A DNA stretch of 64,000 nt. It comes from Sambucus nigra. Taxonomy: Eukaryota; Streptophyta; Magnoliopsida; Dipsacales; Adoxaceae. The stretch covers positions 154,745,241 through 154,809,240 of the forward strand of contig OX422221.1 of the NCBI GenBank assembly GCA_949130495.1, written 5' to 3'. Below are positions 34,786-46,838 of the stretch, one piece after another. The first letter of the stretch is position 1. Each line of letters begins with the position of its first letter. Below the pieces are notes generated by a model, which worked only from the letters and a program-made list of their open reading frames with translations, ran no database searches and had not been told where the DNA came from. The translations under genes and the position numbers were made by a program.

Positions 34786-36443
34786 TGACGCGATTGAAAA
34801 TGTGTCTCAGAAGTGCTAAGATCAAGTGCAAGCCTGTCGCTCAAGTAATAATCCCAGTAAGTCGGGTATCGATCCTCAGGGAACTAAGACATTAAAGTTG
34901 TGACGACGGGAAAAGACGGAGGAATCCTAACTCTGACTCTAAAAAGAAAGAAAAAAAAATGACTTGGTTTTGAAAATTGATTACAACTAAATGCAAGTAT
35001 GAAATTATAAAAAGATGCAATTATATTAAACTACCTAAAATAAGAATGAAAGATGATTTGAAAGTTTTGTTTAAATGATAAGAAAAATAGGACGGGAATA
35101 CAATCCCCCAACCCTAATGAATTGCAGTTATAATACTAGTCGCAAATTTAACTGATTAATTTGACCCGGAATTTAGTACTCCCAAGCATTATGTATACGA
35201 AGTTCAAGCTCACGTCATACTTAATCTGAGGATGAGTAAATCGGTATCGCGATAGTGACACTCGAATTGCATTTTAAATCATCCCGGTTACCCAGAGGCA
35301 AACGAGATATACAGATCTACAATTGTTGTGTTCCTACGCAATACGGTCGTAATCAATCACTAAATTTAGAGGATTAATGTTATACACATGTAATTAACAC
35401 ATCAGGCTGGGTTCATGTATCCCAGCATTAGAAAATCTAGCCTAGCATGTTGAAAGTGATGAAAACAGTATTTAATGTGCATGAGTTCATTATTAATCTA
35501 AGGATACTTGTAAATTGATGTAGAATGGAATTGAAAAGAAGAAGTAACTCACTAATCTCACCCAAGCAGTAATTGCAGCAATTAATACAGCTGGTAATCA
35601 AACAAATTCTAAAATAAAGCTTAAATCTTGGAATTAAAACTGGAAATTGTATCTAAACTAGGGTTTGCTGGAAAATAAAGGAAAAATCTATTATTCTTCT
35701 TAAAACCTTCGTCTAAGAATGATAATAAAATGGGTTTTTATACCCTACAAGACTCCGAGAGTTTTAACAACACTAGGACTCTCCATTAGAGGAAAATTAG
35801 AAAATTAAAACTGCGACAGCCGGACCGGTCCCCCTCCTCCCCCAGACCGATCCCAGGGTGGACCGGTTCTTTTTATTTTGGGACGGTCCGGTCCCAGGGC
35901 GGACCGGTTCTTTTTATTTTTGCCTTCTTCGGTTTGCTTGTGATTCGGAGTCTTCTGAAGTTTGGCAAAGCAGACCGGTCCGGGGTATGGGCGGACCAGT
36001 CCCAGGGCAGACCGATTCTTTTAATTTCTTGGTGGACCGGTCCCAGGGCGGACCGGTCCCCTCTTTATTTGACTTTTTCTTCTATCTTTGACTGCTCATA
36101 ACTTTCAAATCGGGACTCCGATTGAGGTGCCATTTTTTCCACTGTTCTTGTAGTTGATAGCTATTCAACTTTCAAGTTGGCCCAACCTCCGAAATAAGGT
36201 TGCAAAATTACGAAAATGCCCTTTACTCCCCGTTTCTTGGTTTTCTTTCACTGTTTTGAGTTCTCTTTGGCACTAACTTGCTTGAAATACCTGTAGAACA
36301 CATAAGAGATACACAAAATACGAAATACTTGACAAAAAGGGTTAGTAGCATAAATATAAGTCAAATCAAATCTATTTACACCGCACGAGATCATAAAAAT
36401 ACCGAAATTAAGGGGATAAATGTGAAGAATTTATGCCTAATCA
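34786..36443 (-). repeat. 5' LTR of gypsy-type element
   Basis: 1658 bp, TGACGCG to CTAATCA on +. It differs from the 3' LTR by scattered substitutions, a short indel near 34817 and different palindrome-unit counts. Confidence 0.95.
35822..36062. repeat. GGACCGGTCC palindrome array in 5' LTR
   Basis: Counterpart of 29049-29275. An extra unit (GGTCCGGTCCCAGGGCGGAC) is present in the first block at about 35882-35918. The second block lacks one unit seen in the other LTR, so the two arrays have changed independently since insertion. Confidence 0.88.
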
Positions 36444-36448
36444 GTGTG

Positions 36449-36541
36449 TGTTTAATTGAACCATATCGCTTCTGCATATCTTTAAAAAGGAAATCACTTT
36501 TTGTGTAAAAGTTTTCAAATTGGGGGCCTCGTGTTCCAACA
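36449..36541 (+). repeat. 3' LTR of gag-only Sirevirus-like element, last part
   Basis: Resumes after the gypsy element and its GTGTG duplication (36444-36448), from the TTTAATTGAACCAT position of the 5' LTR to CGTGTTCCAACA. Joined to 26566-28005 it restores a full LTR of about 1533 bp. Confidence 0.92.
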
Positions 36542-39050
36542 TTATCCGCTCACCATACTAACAGCTTGTGAAATATCGGGCCTTGTACATACCATTGCAT
36601 ATATCAAACTTCCCACTGCATTAGCATAGGGAACATGAGCCATTTATAAATGTTCCTCATCTGTTAGTGGGGATTCCATGACACTTAGCTTGAAGTGTGG
36701 GGCCAACTAGATACTTATAGGTTTGGTTTTAGAATCCATACCAAAACGCTATAATACCTTCTTCAAATACTATTTTTGTGACAAACAAACAATGCCCCTG
36801 GATTAATTTTTGATAATCTCCATGCCAAGTATTTTCCTCGCCTCGCCTAGATCCTTCATCTCAAATTCATGACTTTACTAAATTTTCAATTTTTCAATCT
36901 CCACCTTGCTCTTAGAAGCAATCAGCATATCATCAACATATAAGAGCAAATAAATAAAGGATCCATCACGAAGTTTACGAAAATACACATAATGATCATA
37001 GTGGCTCCTTGTGTATTATTACCCAAACATAACCAATCTAATCGCTTGTACCGCTTCCTTGGACTTTACTTCAACCCATATAACGACTTTATTAGTTTGC
37101 AGGCCCAATTTTCTTTACTAGAAACCTTCTATACTTCTGGCTGAGTCATATAAATTTCCTCCTCCAAATATCCATGTAAGAATGCAGTTTTCACATCAAG
37201 TTGTGCCAACTCGAGATCAAACTGCACAACCAATGCTAGCAAAATACGAATGGAAGAATGCTTCACAATCGAGGAAAATACCTCGTTATAATCAATACCT
37301 TCGTTCTGTGCGTAGCCTTTCGTCACCAACCTAGCCTTTAATCTTACATTGGCTTTCTCCTAGGATCCTTCCTTCTTGGCATATACCCACTTACACCCAA
37401 TGGCTTTCTTCTCTTTTGGAAGTTGGACTAACTCCCTTTGTATGAAGAGACTGTATCTCCTCGTCCATCACCTTTTTCCAATCTACACTTTCTGAGTTTC
37501 TTTCGGCTTCTTTATAAGTAAATGGAATGTCATCTTCAACTATGGGTAGTGCATATGCCACCATGTCAGTAATAAGACATCCAGGTTTCTTTTTTTGTCT
37601 TTCTGGTCTATTAGCGGCAAGAGAATATGGTTACTGAGGAGACTCGTGGGCAGGATCCTCCACCTCATATGTACTTGTCTCATCAATTTATGAATTTATG
37701 ACAAGTCTGGCTGGAACAATTGGAGTCTCAAGCTCTACCTATTGTGGAACTTATTTGGTTTTTCTCTCCCTAAGAGAACTCTTCAACGTTAAATTTTCAT
37801 CGAATGTAAGAACCCTTCTATTTATGATCTTTTTTGTCTCAGGGCACCAAAGTGTATGCCCCTTCACTTCATCACTAAAGCCCAAGAATATGTCTTTCTT
37901 AGCTCTAGGATCCAACTTTCTTTCCCTAACATGAAAATATGTGGGGGAGCTAAAAATACGTAAAGAATCATAATTTTAGCAGGTTTTCCCGACCATACCT
38001 CCATGGGTGTTTTGCCCTCATTTGCAACTAAAAGTAACCTATTAATGAGGTGACATGCATATATAACAGCTTCAGCCCAAAATGCCTTGCCCAAACCAGC
38101 ATTGGATAACATGCATCGCACTTTCTCCAGTAAAGTGAGATTCATATGTTCAGTCACCCCATTTTTTGTGGCGTGTCTCTTACTGTGAAGTGTCGTACGA
38201 TCCACTCTTCCAGGGAAACTTGCAAAAATGGGTCTGACTTGTATTCACCGCCGTTGTCCGACCCGAGTCTTCTAATTTTTTTTCCAGTTTGGGTCTCTAT
38301 AATCTTTTTCCACTTTAAGAAAATATTCAAGACTCCACCCTTATGTCTCATGGTGTACTCCTAAACTCGTCTGGATAAGTCATCCACAAAAGATACAAAA
38401 TAATTCTTACTTCCCAAATATGAAACTTTAGAAGGTCCCCAAACATTTGTGTGAACATAATCAAGAGTCCCCTTTGTACAATGTACATCTGTGCCAAACT
38501 TTACTCTTATCTGCTTGTCTAGAACACAATGTTCACAAAATACAAACTGACATGTCTTGACACCTTTCAATAGACCTTGCTTCACTAGTCCCTGCAAAGC
38601 CTTCTCTCCTGCATGTCCCAAGCGTACATGCCATAATCTCGTAGCATCATATGCAACCTCTTCTGAACTTTCTTACACTGCCGCTACACTTGTACCTATA
38701 TTTCCAAGGAGAAAATACAAGTTACTCTTATTCATTACCTTCATCACAACCAGGGCTCTATGTGACACCTTCAAACCATAGTCTTTCGATGTGATATCAT
38801 AACCTTTAGCTGCCAAAGCACTAAGTGTGATAAGATTTTTCTTCAGGTCCGGTATATACCGAACGTCTTCCAGCACTCTGACTATTCCACTATACAACTT
38901 CAGTCGTATTTTTCCTATCCTTTTATTTGACAAGCATGGTCATTGCCCATCAAAATAGCTCCACTTTCTAGCTCCTTAAAGTTAAAAAACTACTCCCTAT
39001 TGGGACACATGTGATAGGAACAACCAGAATCCAAAATCCATTCCTAGGAA
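36542..39050 (-). pseudogene. protease, integrase and RT of Tnt1-like element
   Basis: On - from the left end of gag: protease motif WILDSGCSYHM at 39042-39006 and GAG-pre-integrase in the frame 38933-38673. The integrase zinc part and core start are in 38621-38361; the first catalytic Asp reads Asn (VHTNVWGP, family HSDVWGP). The second Asp is kept in RLGSDNGGEY (38351-38154). The Glu is kept in NGVTEHMNLTLLEK (near 38160). RT is readable in 37329-37129 (QLDVKTAFLHGYLEEEIYM). YVDD is intact at 36940-36929. The text CTRPDISQAVSMVSG stops at the Sirevirus-like insertion and resumes at 22168. Several stops and frameshifts occur. Confidence 0.88.
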
Positions 39051-39859
39051 CTGGATGAAAATAGTGAAATAGACAAAGCAAATTCAGAATCTTCATCATC
39101 ACTCACCGTAACGTTTGCAATGGGGTTCTTCGTATCCTTCTTTAACTTAGGACAATCTTTATTCTAATGCCCTTTATGGTGACAAAAGGCGCATTCATTT
39201 TTTGTAGGAATTCTCCTACCCAAAGTTGATGATCCACCTCTCGATTTAGATTGATATCTTCCATGGTTACCATTCTTCTTTTCATTTATTCTTCCACAAA
39301 CCGTCAACGCTTCGAATGTTGAGTCTCTATATACCTCCTTATCCTTCTTATGAACCTCATTATTCACTAAGGTATTGGAGACCTTAACATATTTTATTTC
39401 CTCCTTTCCGTACAATAGCGTGGTAATGAGATGTTCATACAAGTCAGGTATAGAATTTAGCACTAACAGAGCTTTATCCTCATTGTCAATTTCAACATCC
39501 AAAATTTTCAAATCAACAATAATTTTGTTAAAATTCTCCAGATGCTCAGACATAGAAATACCTTCTGCGCATTAGAGCCGGAAGATTTTCTTCTTCAAAT
39601 AGAGCTAATTTTCAATGCTCTTCGTCATGTACTTATCCTCCAGTTGTTTCCATAATTTTTGTACCGAGGTCTCGCGCATATAAGGATATTTTTTATCCTT
39701 GTCGAGATAAAGACGAATATGACCACAAGCCTTGTGGTTGATTTTTTCCAGTCATATTCCTTCACGTCTTCTGTATATCTGTAAGACCAATTTCCATCTC
39801 TTGTTAGACTAAGACATCCATAACTTCACATTGCCATATGCTGAAATTTCTTTACCCAT
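39051..39859 (-). pseudogene. gag of Tnt1-like element
   Basis: The ATG at 39859-39857 starts MGKEISAYGNVKLWMS, soon followed by a stop. The UBN2/Gag-like part is open at 39553-39164: MSEHLENFNKIIVDL, DKALLVLNSIPDLYEHL. It continues into a CCHC finger CAFCHHKGH at 39190-39164, after which a stop replaces the next residue before NKDCPKLKK. The Gag of Tnt1-type elements packages element RNA. Confidence 0.85.
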
Positions 39860-40042
39860 CAAATTTTTCTTCGTCAAATTTTTCGATTTCCATTTTTCAA
39901 ACGATCACACTTAAAAAAATGTAAATGAAAAAAATTCCAAGTTTAGAAAATTTTCTGGGTGTAAATAGTAACCATATGAATAGTACTATACGTATGGTTA
40001 TTTCTCCACAAAAAAATATCCAAAATGCCTAGATCGGAGGAC

Positions 40043-40061
40043 CTTGGCTCTGATACCAATT
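40043..40061 (-). other. primer binding site of Tnt1-like element
   Basis: On - TTGGTATCAGAGCC follows the 5' LTR directly and is complementary to the 3' end of initiator tRNA-Met. Confidence 0.9.
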
Positions 40062-40566
40062 TGTTGTGCGAAAGCGTGTCAACAAATGACACTGACTATG
40101 ACCCCAAATAATAATATGACACACTCAGAATAAAAGTATAATAAGTAGAATGACACACACACAAGGGAAGACATAATATTTAAGTGGTTCACCAATTTGG
40201 CTACGTCCCACTAACACTCAGATCAATTCACTATTGCAAAAGTGTTTCAAAAGAGACTCTCACAAATACACTCCAAATGAAAATTACATTGTGTATTTTT
40301 CTACACAAATTTGTATACTCAAAACTCCAAATGAACTCTTTCTCACTCTCTAACTCTTCTTAGTTTCTTTGTTGTGTTGATGTTTTGATTTGTTTAATCC
40401 TTCTCAAGATGCTCCTATTTATAGCTTTTTGGCATTCACCACATCCATTGGATCAAGAATGAGATGGATGGTAGAGATTAAAGTCCATTAAATGCATCCC
40501 ATCAACCACCTAGTAGCTTAGGTCTTCGGTGGTTGCAAATTTAATGCATTCATCCACCACTCAACA
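40062..40566 (-). repeat. 5' LTR of Tnt1-like element
   Basis: 505 bp, TGTTGTGCG to CTCAACA on +, paired with 13815-14321. A TATA-like TATTTATAGC (40428-40437 on +) occurs in both LTRs. Confidence 0.93.
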
Positions 40567-40849
40567 ATATCTTTCATGAAAAAAGTCAAAATTATGAACG
40601 GATCCTAAATTTTTCTAGTATAATGCATTAGATCATGCGACTTTTTTTGCGATAAATTTTGTAATCATTTTTTTCCGATATGTTTTGCCATATTAAATTT
40701 ATTCGTTCACTAGAATTTTAAATAATTGTGTTTTTTGAATAGTTAATGACGTTGTATTTTCTATGCTTATGAGTAGTTTGAAAAATGTTGATCATTTATA
40801 AATAAGGCGTTAATATTTTTATGAATCAATTTTACATGTTTTTTAAAAA

Positions 40850-43800
40850 CAGACCTCTATTATGGTACTCAACTCAACAAAATATTTTCTAAGTTATTTG
40901 GGGTCGGTTACATGAATTTTAATTTTTCATTCCATTATGTTCACTGGAATATTTTAGGTATAATCACATGATATCATGTCATTTTTTACAATATATCACC
41001 AAGTCAATTTAGGCATATGCCCATCCCTTACGTTACAATCAATACTAATTAAATCACCCTTTCCTACTGGGGCATCCATTTGTCTGCGCTTGACGTGTCC
41101 AAACCATCTAAGTCGTTTTTTTCTCAATTTATTTTCTATAGGAGCTACTTTTATCGTTTCACGAATTTGTTCATTTTTAATTTTATCCTTTCGAGTTTCA
41201 CTACAAATCCATCTTATCTTTCGCATCTCCACCATACTCATTTTCTGCACATTTTATTTTTTGGTTACTCAATATTCTGTCCCGTCTAACATGGCAGGTC
41301 TAACGATTGTCCTACAAAATTTTTCTTTTAACTTCAAAGGTATACGCTTATCACACAATACAACAGTAGCACTTCTCTACTTAACCTAGCCTGCTTTAAT
41401 TCTATGAGTGACATTATCACTAATATCTCAATCTTTTTAGATAATCGAGACTAAATAACAAAAATGATCATTTTTAGGTAACTATTGACCCTCCAATTTC
41501 ACTACTTCCCCGTTTTTCCTCTTATTACTACTAAAATTACACTCCATATATTTTGTTATAGTCCTGTTTATTGTAAATCCTCTTATTTCTATAGTTTCTT
41601 TTCACAATTCCCATCTAGCATTAATCCCCATCTTAGTCTCATCTACTAAAATAGTATCATCTACAAATAGCATATAAGATGGCACCTCATCTTGTATTTG
41701 TCCAGTCATCTCATCCATAATAAGAGCAAAGAGATAAGGACTTAGTGTGAAACCTTGGTGCAGACCTACAGTAATTGGGAATTCACTACTTTCTCCAGCT
41801 GATGTTTTTACTATAGTCATGAGCCCATCATACATATCCTTGATCAAATCAATAAACTTACGAGTCACTCATTTTTATGTACAACCCACTATATTATATC
41901 TCTTGATATTCTATCATATGCCTTCTCCAAATCTATAAAAATAATATGAAGGCCCTTTATTCTTCTCCATATACCTCTCCATTAATCTCCTCAATAAATA
42001 AATTGATACCGTTGTTGACCTCCCAGGCATAAATTCAAATTGATTCATAGATACAGTTGTTTTTAATCTCAATCTATATTTAATCACTCTCTTCCAAAGT
42101 TTCATTGTATGACTCATTAATTTAATACTATGATAACTTGAACAACTTGCATGTATTTTTATAAATAAGTACTAAAACACTCTTTCTCCATTCATCGAGC
42201 GTCATATTAGTCATTATAATTCCATTAAATATTTTTGTAAGCTAAGACATCCCCCTATGTACTTTTAAACCTCAATAGGGATACCATCGGGTTATAAAGT
42301 CCTCACCATTTTTATCATTTAGAGCAATTTTAACCTATGTTGTCCTAATTCTACGGAAAAATATATTTTCTTAAGTTTCCCGAGGTTCATGTATATCTGA
42401 CCTACTCCCATTATTTCCATTCAATAATCTTTCGAAGTAGTTTTTCCATCTTTTCATAATCTCATCATCCTTGACTAGGACTCTTGAATCGTCACTTTTA
42501 ATACACTTAATATTATTAAACTCTTTTGGACTAAAGGGTCTAGCCCTTGATGGTTACCTACGACTCTTAGGTACAAGAGGTCGTATATTCAAGTCCCCCT
42601 CCCCCACCCCATCCCCCTGGGGCTTGAACTTGAAAAAAAAACCTCTTTTGTTTTTCTGACCCTAAGTTTAACAAGATTATAAATACTTTTTTCCTTCTTG
42701 AGTACCTAGTTTTGTATAAAGATCACCATACGCCTTGAATTTATCATTTCTTACCATTTTCTTAACTTCCTTTTTAGCTCATTTATATTTCTCAAAATTT
42801 TCTCTGTTTCTAGTTGTTCGTCATGTTTTAAAGCACTTTCTTTTTTATTTTTACTATATTTTGTACTTCTTCATTCCACCAAAAAGTTTCTTTATATTGT
42901 GACTCCATGTCTTTTGCTTTTTCAAGATTTTTTTATATTCTCCTAATACATGTGGCCATCTTATCCCACATTATGTTAGTCTCATCTTCGGTATTTCATG
43001 ACGCTTTATTTAATATTTTATTTTTTAAATAGTTCTAATTTAGTTAGTGGGTTAATGTTCTCTTTTCGCATTCATGATTGATTTTTAATATTTATATCCA
43101 ATATCATTGTCTTATGTTGTGAGGTTAACCTATGCCGCGGGATAATCTTACAGTCTTTATATGTTAATTGCTCTCCTTTCCTAGTAATAAAAAAGTCTAT
43201 TTGGCTTTTATTCATTCTACTTTTTTATGTTATTAAATGTTCGATCATCTTTTCAAAACATGTATTTACTACTACAAAATTATAAGTCATCGCAAAATCT
43301 AAGATAGACTATCCACCGGCATTCATATCTCTAAAATCATATCCTCCATGCACCATCTCTTATCCTATATGATCTTCTCTTACATAGCCATTAAAATATC
43401 TCCTTATATAGATTTTCTCATCTATGGTATTTGTTGAATTAATTCATCCATTTATTTTCAAAATTGTACTTTAGTGTGGTCATCTAATGCTACTTGAGGT
43501 GCATAAACACTAACAATATTAATTATATTTTTACCTAATATCAAATTTATAAGTATAAGTCTATCATCTTTCCAGATAGCGGTTACAATATCATCCTTAA
43601 GGTTATTATCTTCCATTATTCTGAATCCGTTCCTATTTTTATATTTTTGGTATAATATAATTTATACCTTGTATTTTTTATTTCTCCAGATTTCTCACCG
43701 ACCCATTTAGTTTCTTGTAAATAAGATATATTAACTTTTTTTTATCATGGTATCCGTTAACTCCATCCCTTTCCCTGTCAGAGTCCTTATATTCTAAATT

Positions 43801-43960
43801 ACTAATTAAGTCTACTATCCTGGATTAGTTTCTTTACCTGCACACGTCCAGATTGTTGCAAGAACCCTTGCTCATTTCTCATCGCACCCAGATGCTGATG
43901 CGACGCTCCTTACCTATTTTTCAAGACACCCGCTGGTAGGCGCAACGTCCCTTGCCAATT
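40850..43960 (-). mobile_element. RTE-clade LINE, decayed
   Basis: On - the order is endonuclease then RT, as in plant RTE elements. Endonuclease pieces run from about 43800 to 43080: GKGMELTDTM, NIVSVYAPQVALDDHTK and IYIGGDFNGYVREDHIG, then SQIDFFITRKGEQ. The RT frame 41868-41602 contains GLHQGFTLSPYLFALIMDE and the catalytic FVDD (PSYMLFVDDTILVDETK). The C-terminal block at 41250-40996 reads RLRWFGHVKRRQMDAPV, an RTE hallmark. The 3' edge has the conserved TTATTTGGGGTCGGTTACATG (40896-40916 on +). There are many stops. A SINE has inserted at 42529. Confidence 0.9.
42529..42642 (+). mobile_element. tRNA-derived SINE with 8-bp TSD
   Basis: 114 bp between two copies of CTCTTTTG (42521-42528 and 42643-42650). 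An A-box-like TAGCCCTTGATGG lies near the start and a B-box-like TATTCAAGTCCC about 45 bp later. A C-rich body ends in nine A. It interrupts the endonuclease-RT linker region of the LINE. Confidence 0.88.
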
Positions 43961-44454
43961 TTTTCGAGACACCTTGTGGCAGGCGGAACACATCTCTTAA
44001 GGGGAATACCCTACTATTAGTACGTATATTCATAGGATTTATGTTCATAAGGATGTGACAAATTTTTATATAAATAAGTTCTATGTGTTTTTAAATATTT
44101 TTAAACATTTGATAAACCTGATTTAAAAATAGTTTAAAATAGAATAAACACATATCATATGCATATATTTTATCTTTATACATGCATACATACATACATA
44201 CATAATACATGAATATATATATTGTTAGGAAATTTAATGTATAATACACAATAAAATTATATACATACCCACAAGAAAGTATTAACATATATATAAGTAT
44301 CATTTATGTATTGATAATTTAATAAATAGATCTTAGTATACAATATATATTTTAAGAATAAATATTTATATGCAATTTTATGTATATGTACATACATACA
44401 TAATATATTATATATTATAAATATACACATATGCATTTTTGAAAATTAGGGATG
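43961..44454. other. AT-rich spacer with ATAC repeats
   Basis: Contains CATACATACATACATAC at 44184-44203 and long AT stretches, no gene. The minus ORF 44303-44091 is simple-sequence driven. Confidence 0.5.
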
Positions 44455-45632
44455 TGTCGAAGGTTCCAAATTTAATTAATTAATAAATAAATTTCTTAAT
44501 TAGTTAACACGTAAAGAAAATTAAGATCCTTTTTAATTTGGGCTAATTTTAATTTTCTCGAATAAAATTAATTAGTCCAAATTGCGTGGAGTTCGTGATT
44601 AACAATGGAAGCAAAGAAAACCAATCACACAAAGCACAAAAGTATTTAGAGTGGAAACCCTCCTGAAAAAAACTACATCACCCCAACCCATAACAATCCC
44701 ACTAATACTGAAATATGATTATAGGAACTAAGTATAACTCGGATGCGACTTACATATACCATAACCATTACCGCCAAGATGTTTCTCACTTCCGTTTAGC
44801 TCCTATGCCTCTGCCTATAATAGCTATATCCCCTCCAAACTAGGAATATAACTGCATACCCTCCCAAGCCATGGTATCCCCTAGTCTCAATTAGTAACGA
44901 TCATCCCACATGTAATCTTAAGGGATTTGTAAACCTAGAGTATGCTTTAGTTGCATAGAGTTGATAGGCTCTAACAAACGAAAGGACTATAGACAAACCA
45001 AATCAGGGTTTTTAAAAATGCGGGCCTCATCAATTGGAATATGCGTCTAAAGTTATTTAACTAGTTTAGCAGTGAAAGATATCCAATTAATCATGCTTTC
45101 CAAGACAAAGGAGACCATTCAGTAAGAAATTCGATCGAGGGCCATTTTTGGAAGACATTTGTCACTTGCTTAAAACAAACTTCGATTGTGGCATAGTCAT
45201 TTGAAGTTTGCTTTCGATCGAGGTCCATTGCCTAAAAAAAGGTCCCGTTCGAAGGCCTATTCGTTTGAGGGTGACATCGTTCGGATGAGGTCACTCAAAG
45301 TTAACCTTTGCAAATTTAAAAAAAAATTATTAAAAATATTTTCCAAACTTATTTTCATTAAAGTCATTACTATCACTTTCAAACTATAAAATAAACTATA
45401 AGGAATTACAAAACTTTTGAAAACCATTACATTTACCAAATCTCTTATATGGATTGAAGTTGTCCGATATGGTTTGGTAATCTCAATCATGGTGCTTTAT
45501 CTCTTTGTCTTCATTTGTTGTAACATTACAACTCAATGGGCTCGATACAAATATTCTATGACTCAAAGTTTTGTTTCGAAATTAAGCCAGCGCAAGCTAA
45601 AAATCTAAGGGGGTGTGAAACATGTCCTTACA
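44455..45632 (-). repeat. LTR of a Sirevirus-like element on minus strand
   Basis: On - the LTR starts TGTAAGGACATG at 45632, right after a polypurine tract, with the same start as the LTR at 22169 (TGTAAGGACAC). It runs to about 44455. It contains CGTTCGAAGG, CGTTCGGATG and ATCGATCG-like elements at 45130-45290. The sequence outside the shared ends is a different family from the other two Sirevirus-like LTRs. The left end (TGTCGAAGG) is an estimate. Confidence 0.75.
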
Positions 45633-46060
45633 AATCTCCACCTTTGGATATTCCGAAAGAAAATAAAAATGGAAAATATCCAAAAAGAATTACCGGATAG
45701 AAAATTCCTATACATTAATTTACCCAATGCTAATTTCAATCCTAGTGAGACTCGATAAAAATTATGTCTTCTTCAATCAACAATACCAACATCACCATCA
45801 TGTATGTCCTGCACACTTAACCACATACCCTCTTGAAGTACTAAAGATACAAGAGATGTATATAAAATGACGAGAATTGAAAAATATAATGCATGCACGA
45901 AATTATTGCCCCTGAATCCCAAAGATTTCTCCCATTTTTTGTTCCAGACAGACAAAGGAATAAACCAAACAAAATACGATCACCAATCAATCAAATTAAG
46001 AAAATAATGATCATAAAATAAAAGATGTAATCATTGATATAGTGGCATAAATGCATGAAA
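45633..46060 (-). mobile_element. 3' internal edge of minus-strand Sirevirus-like element
   Basis: On - the bases before the LTR read ATTCCGAAAG..-type sequence ending CCAAAGGTGGAGATT (45633-45647), the polypurine tract. A second motif, GGAACAAAAAATGGGAG, at 45928-45945 corresponds to TGAACAAAAAGGGGGAG at 26191-26207 in the + element. No pol sequence is seen to the right, so the element is truncated or deleted. Confidence 0.7.
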
Positions 46061-46775
46061 ATATGAACATGGTAGAGTATATATCAATAAGAAACATCAT
46101 ATCCATATCACATCATGACCAAAATACAAATAAATGAAATAAACCCAAGTAAATATCAAGAGCAAGACGACGTTAAATCTACAAAATCCCGCCCGAGCTA
46201 TCTAATGAGAATATAAATTGACTCGAAACCTGAAAAAAGTAGATAGACCCCACTTATAGTATGCACAAACCCTATATAGCGCATAGTTAAAAATAATTAC
46301 AAGTCAACCATACTAAAAGATTGATTGTTCATACGTTCATGTCGATGAAGAGATAAAATAAACCACTTATCAATAAGGTTAAAAAAATCACATACTAGAA
46401 GAAAAACTGCAAACCCAAATATGAACATGGTAGAGTATATATCAATAAGAAATATCATATCCATATCACAGCATGGCCAAAATACAAATAAATGAAATAA
46501 ACCCAAGTAAATATCAAGAGCAAGACGACGTTAAATCTACAAAATCCCGCCCGAGCTATCTAATGAGAATATAAATTGACTCGAAACCTGAAAAAAGTAG
46601 ATAGACCCCACTTATACTATGCACAAACCCTATATAGCGCATAGTTAAAAATAATTACAAGGCAACCATACTAAAAGATTGATTGTTCATATGTTCATGT
46701 CGGTGAAGAGATAAAATAAACCACTTATCAATAAGGTTAAAAAAATCACATACTAGAAGAAAAACTGCAAACCCA
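46061..46775. repeat. 358-bp tandem duplication
   Basis: ATATGAACATGGTAGAGTAT starts at 46061 and again at 46419. The two units differ by only about seven substitutions or indels that I can see. No coding function is visible; the unit contains GACGACGTTAAATC and a GCGCATAGTT stretch. ORFs in it are not supported. Confidence 0.93.
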
Positions 46776-46795
46776 TTTGTCTTTAACTTATAACT

Positions 46796-46797
<2 letters not shown>

Positions 46798-46833
<36 letters not shown>
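46798..46833. repeat. AT microsatellite
   Basis: Uninterrupted AT dinucleotides, about 18 units. Confidence 0.95.

Positions 46834-46838
<5 letters not shown>

Larger units (their letters stand above)
28006..36443 (-). mobile_element. gag-protease-only Ty3/gypsy-type element (Tat/Athila-like)
   Basis: 8438 bp on -. The 5' LTR is 34786-36443 and the 3' LTR 28006-29652, beginning TGATTAGGC and ending GCGTCA in element direction. The duplication GTGTG is perfect (28001-28005 and 36444-36448). The primer site is complementary to tRNA-Asp, as in Athila and Tat elements. Coding is limited to Gag with a CCHC-like finger and an aspartic protease with DLGAS. RT, RNase H and integrase are absent, so it depended on another element. 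It lies inside the 3' LTR of the Sirevirus-like element and is the youngest long insertion of the nest. Confidence 0.94.
22169..36541 (+). mobile_element. gag-only Sirevirus-like copia element inserted in the Tnt1-like element
   Basis: LTRs start TGTAAGGACACAAA and end CCTACA or CCAACA. The 5' LTR is 22169-23735; the 3' LTR is 26566-28005 plus 36449-36541, split by a gypsy insertion. A tRNA-iMet primer site follows the 5' LTR and a polypurine tract precedes the 3' LTR. Flanks are GTATC (22164-22168) and TTATC (36542-36546), a duplication with one difference. The internal region is only 2.8 kb and codes a gag remnant alone, with no protease, integrase or RT. It is therefore a non-autonomous copy needing a full-length partner. 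Confidence 0.93.
13815..40566 (-). mobile_element. Tnt1-like Ty1/copia retrotransposon, host of the nest
   Basis: The element lies on -. The 5' LTR is 40062-40566, with PBS, gag, protease, integrase, RT and RNase H leftwards, and the 3' LTR is 13815-14321. Target duplication ATATC is identical at 13810-13814 and 40567-40571. Its own sequence is about 5.3 kb once two insertions are subtracted: a CACTA element (14398-21477) in the 3' non-coding part and a Sirevirus-like element (22169-36541) between the RT and RNase H parts. LTR size, PBS and PPT resemble Tnt1/Tork-lineage elements. Coding parts are broken by stops and frameshifts. Confidence 0.93.
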
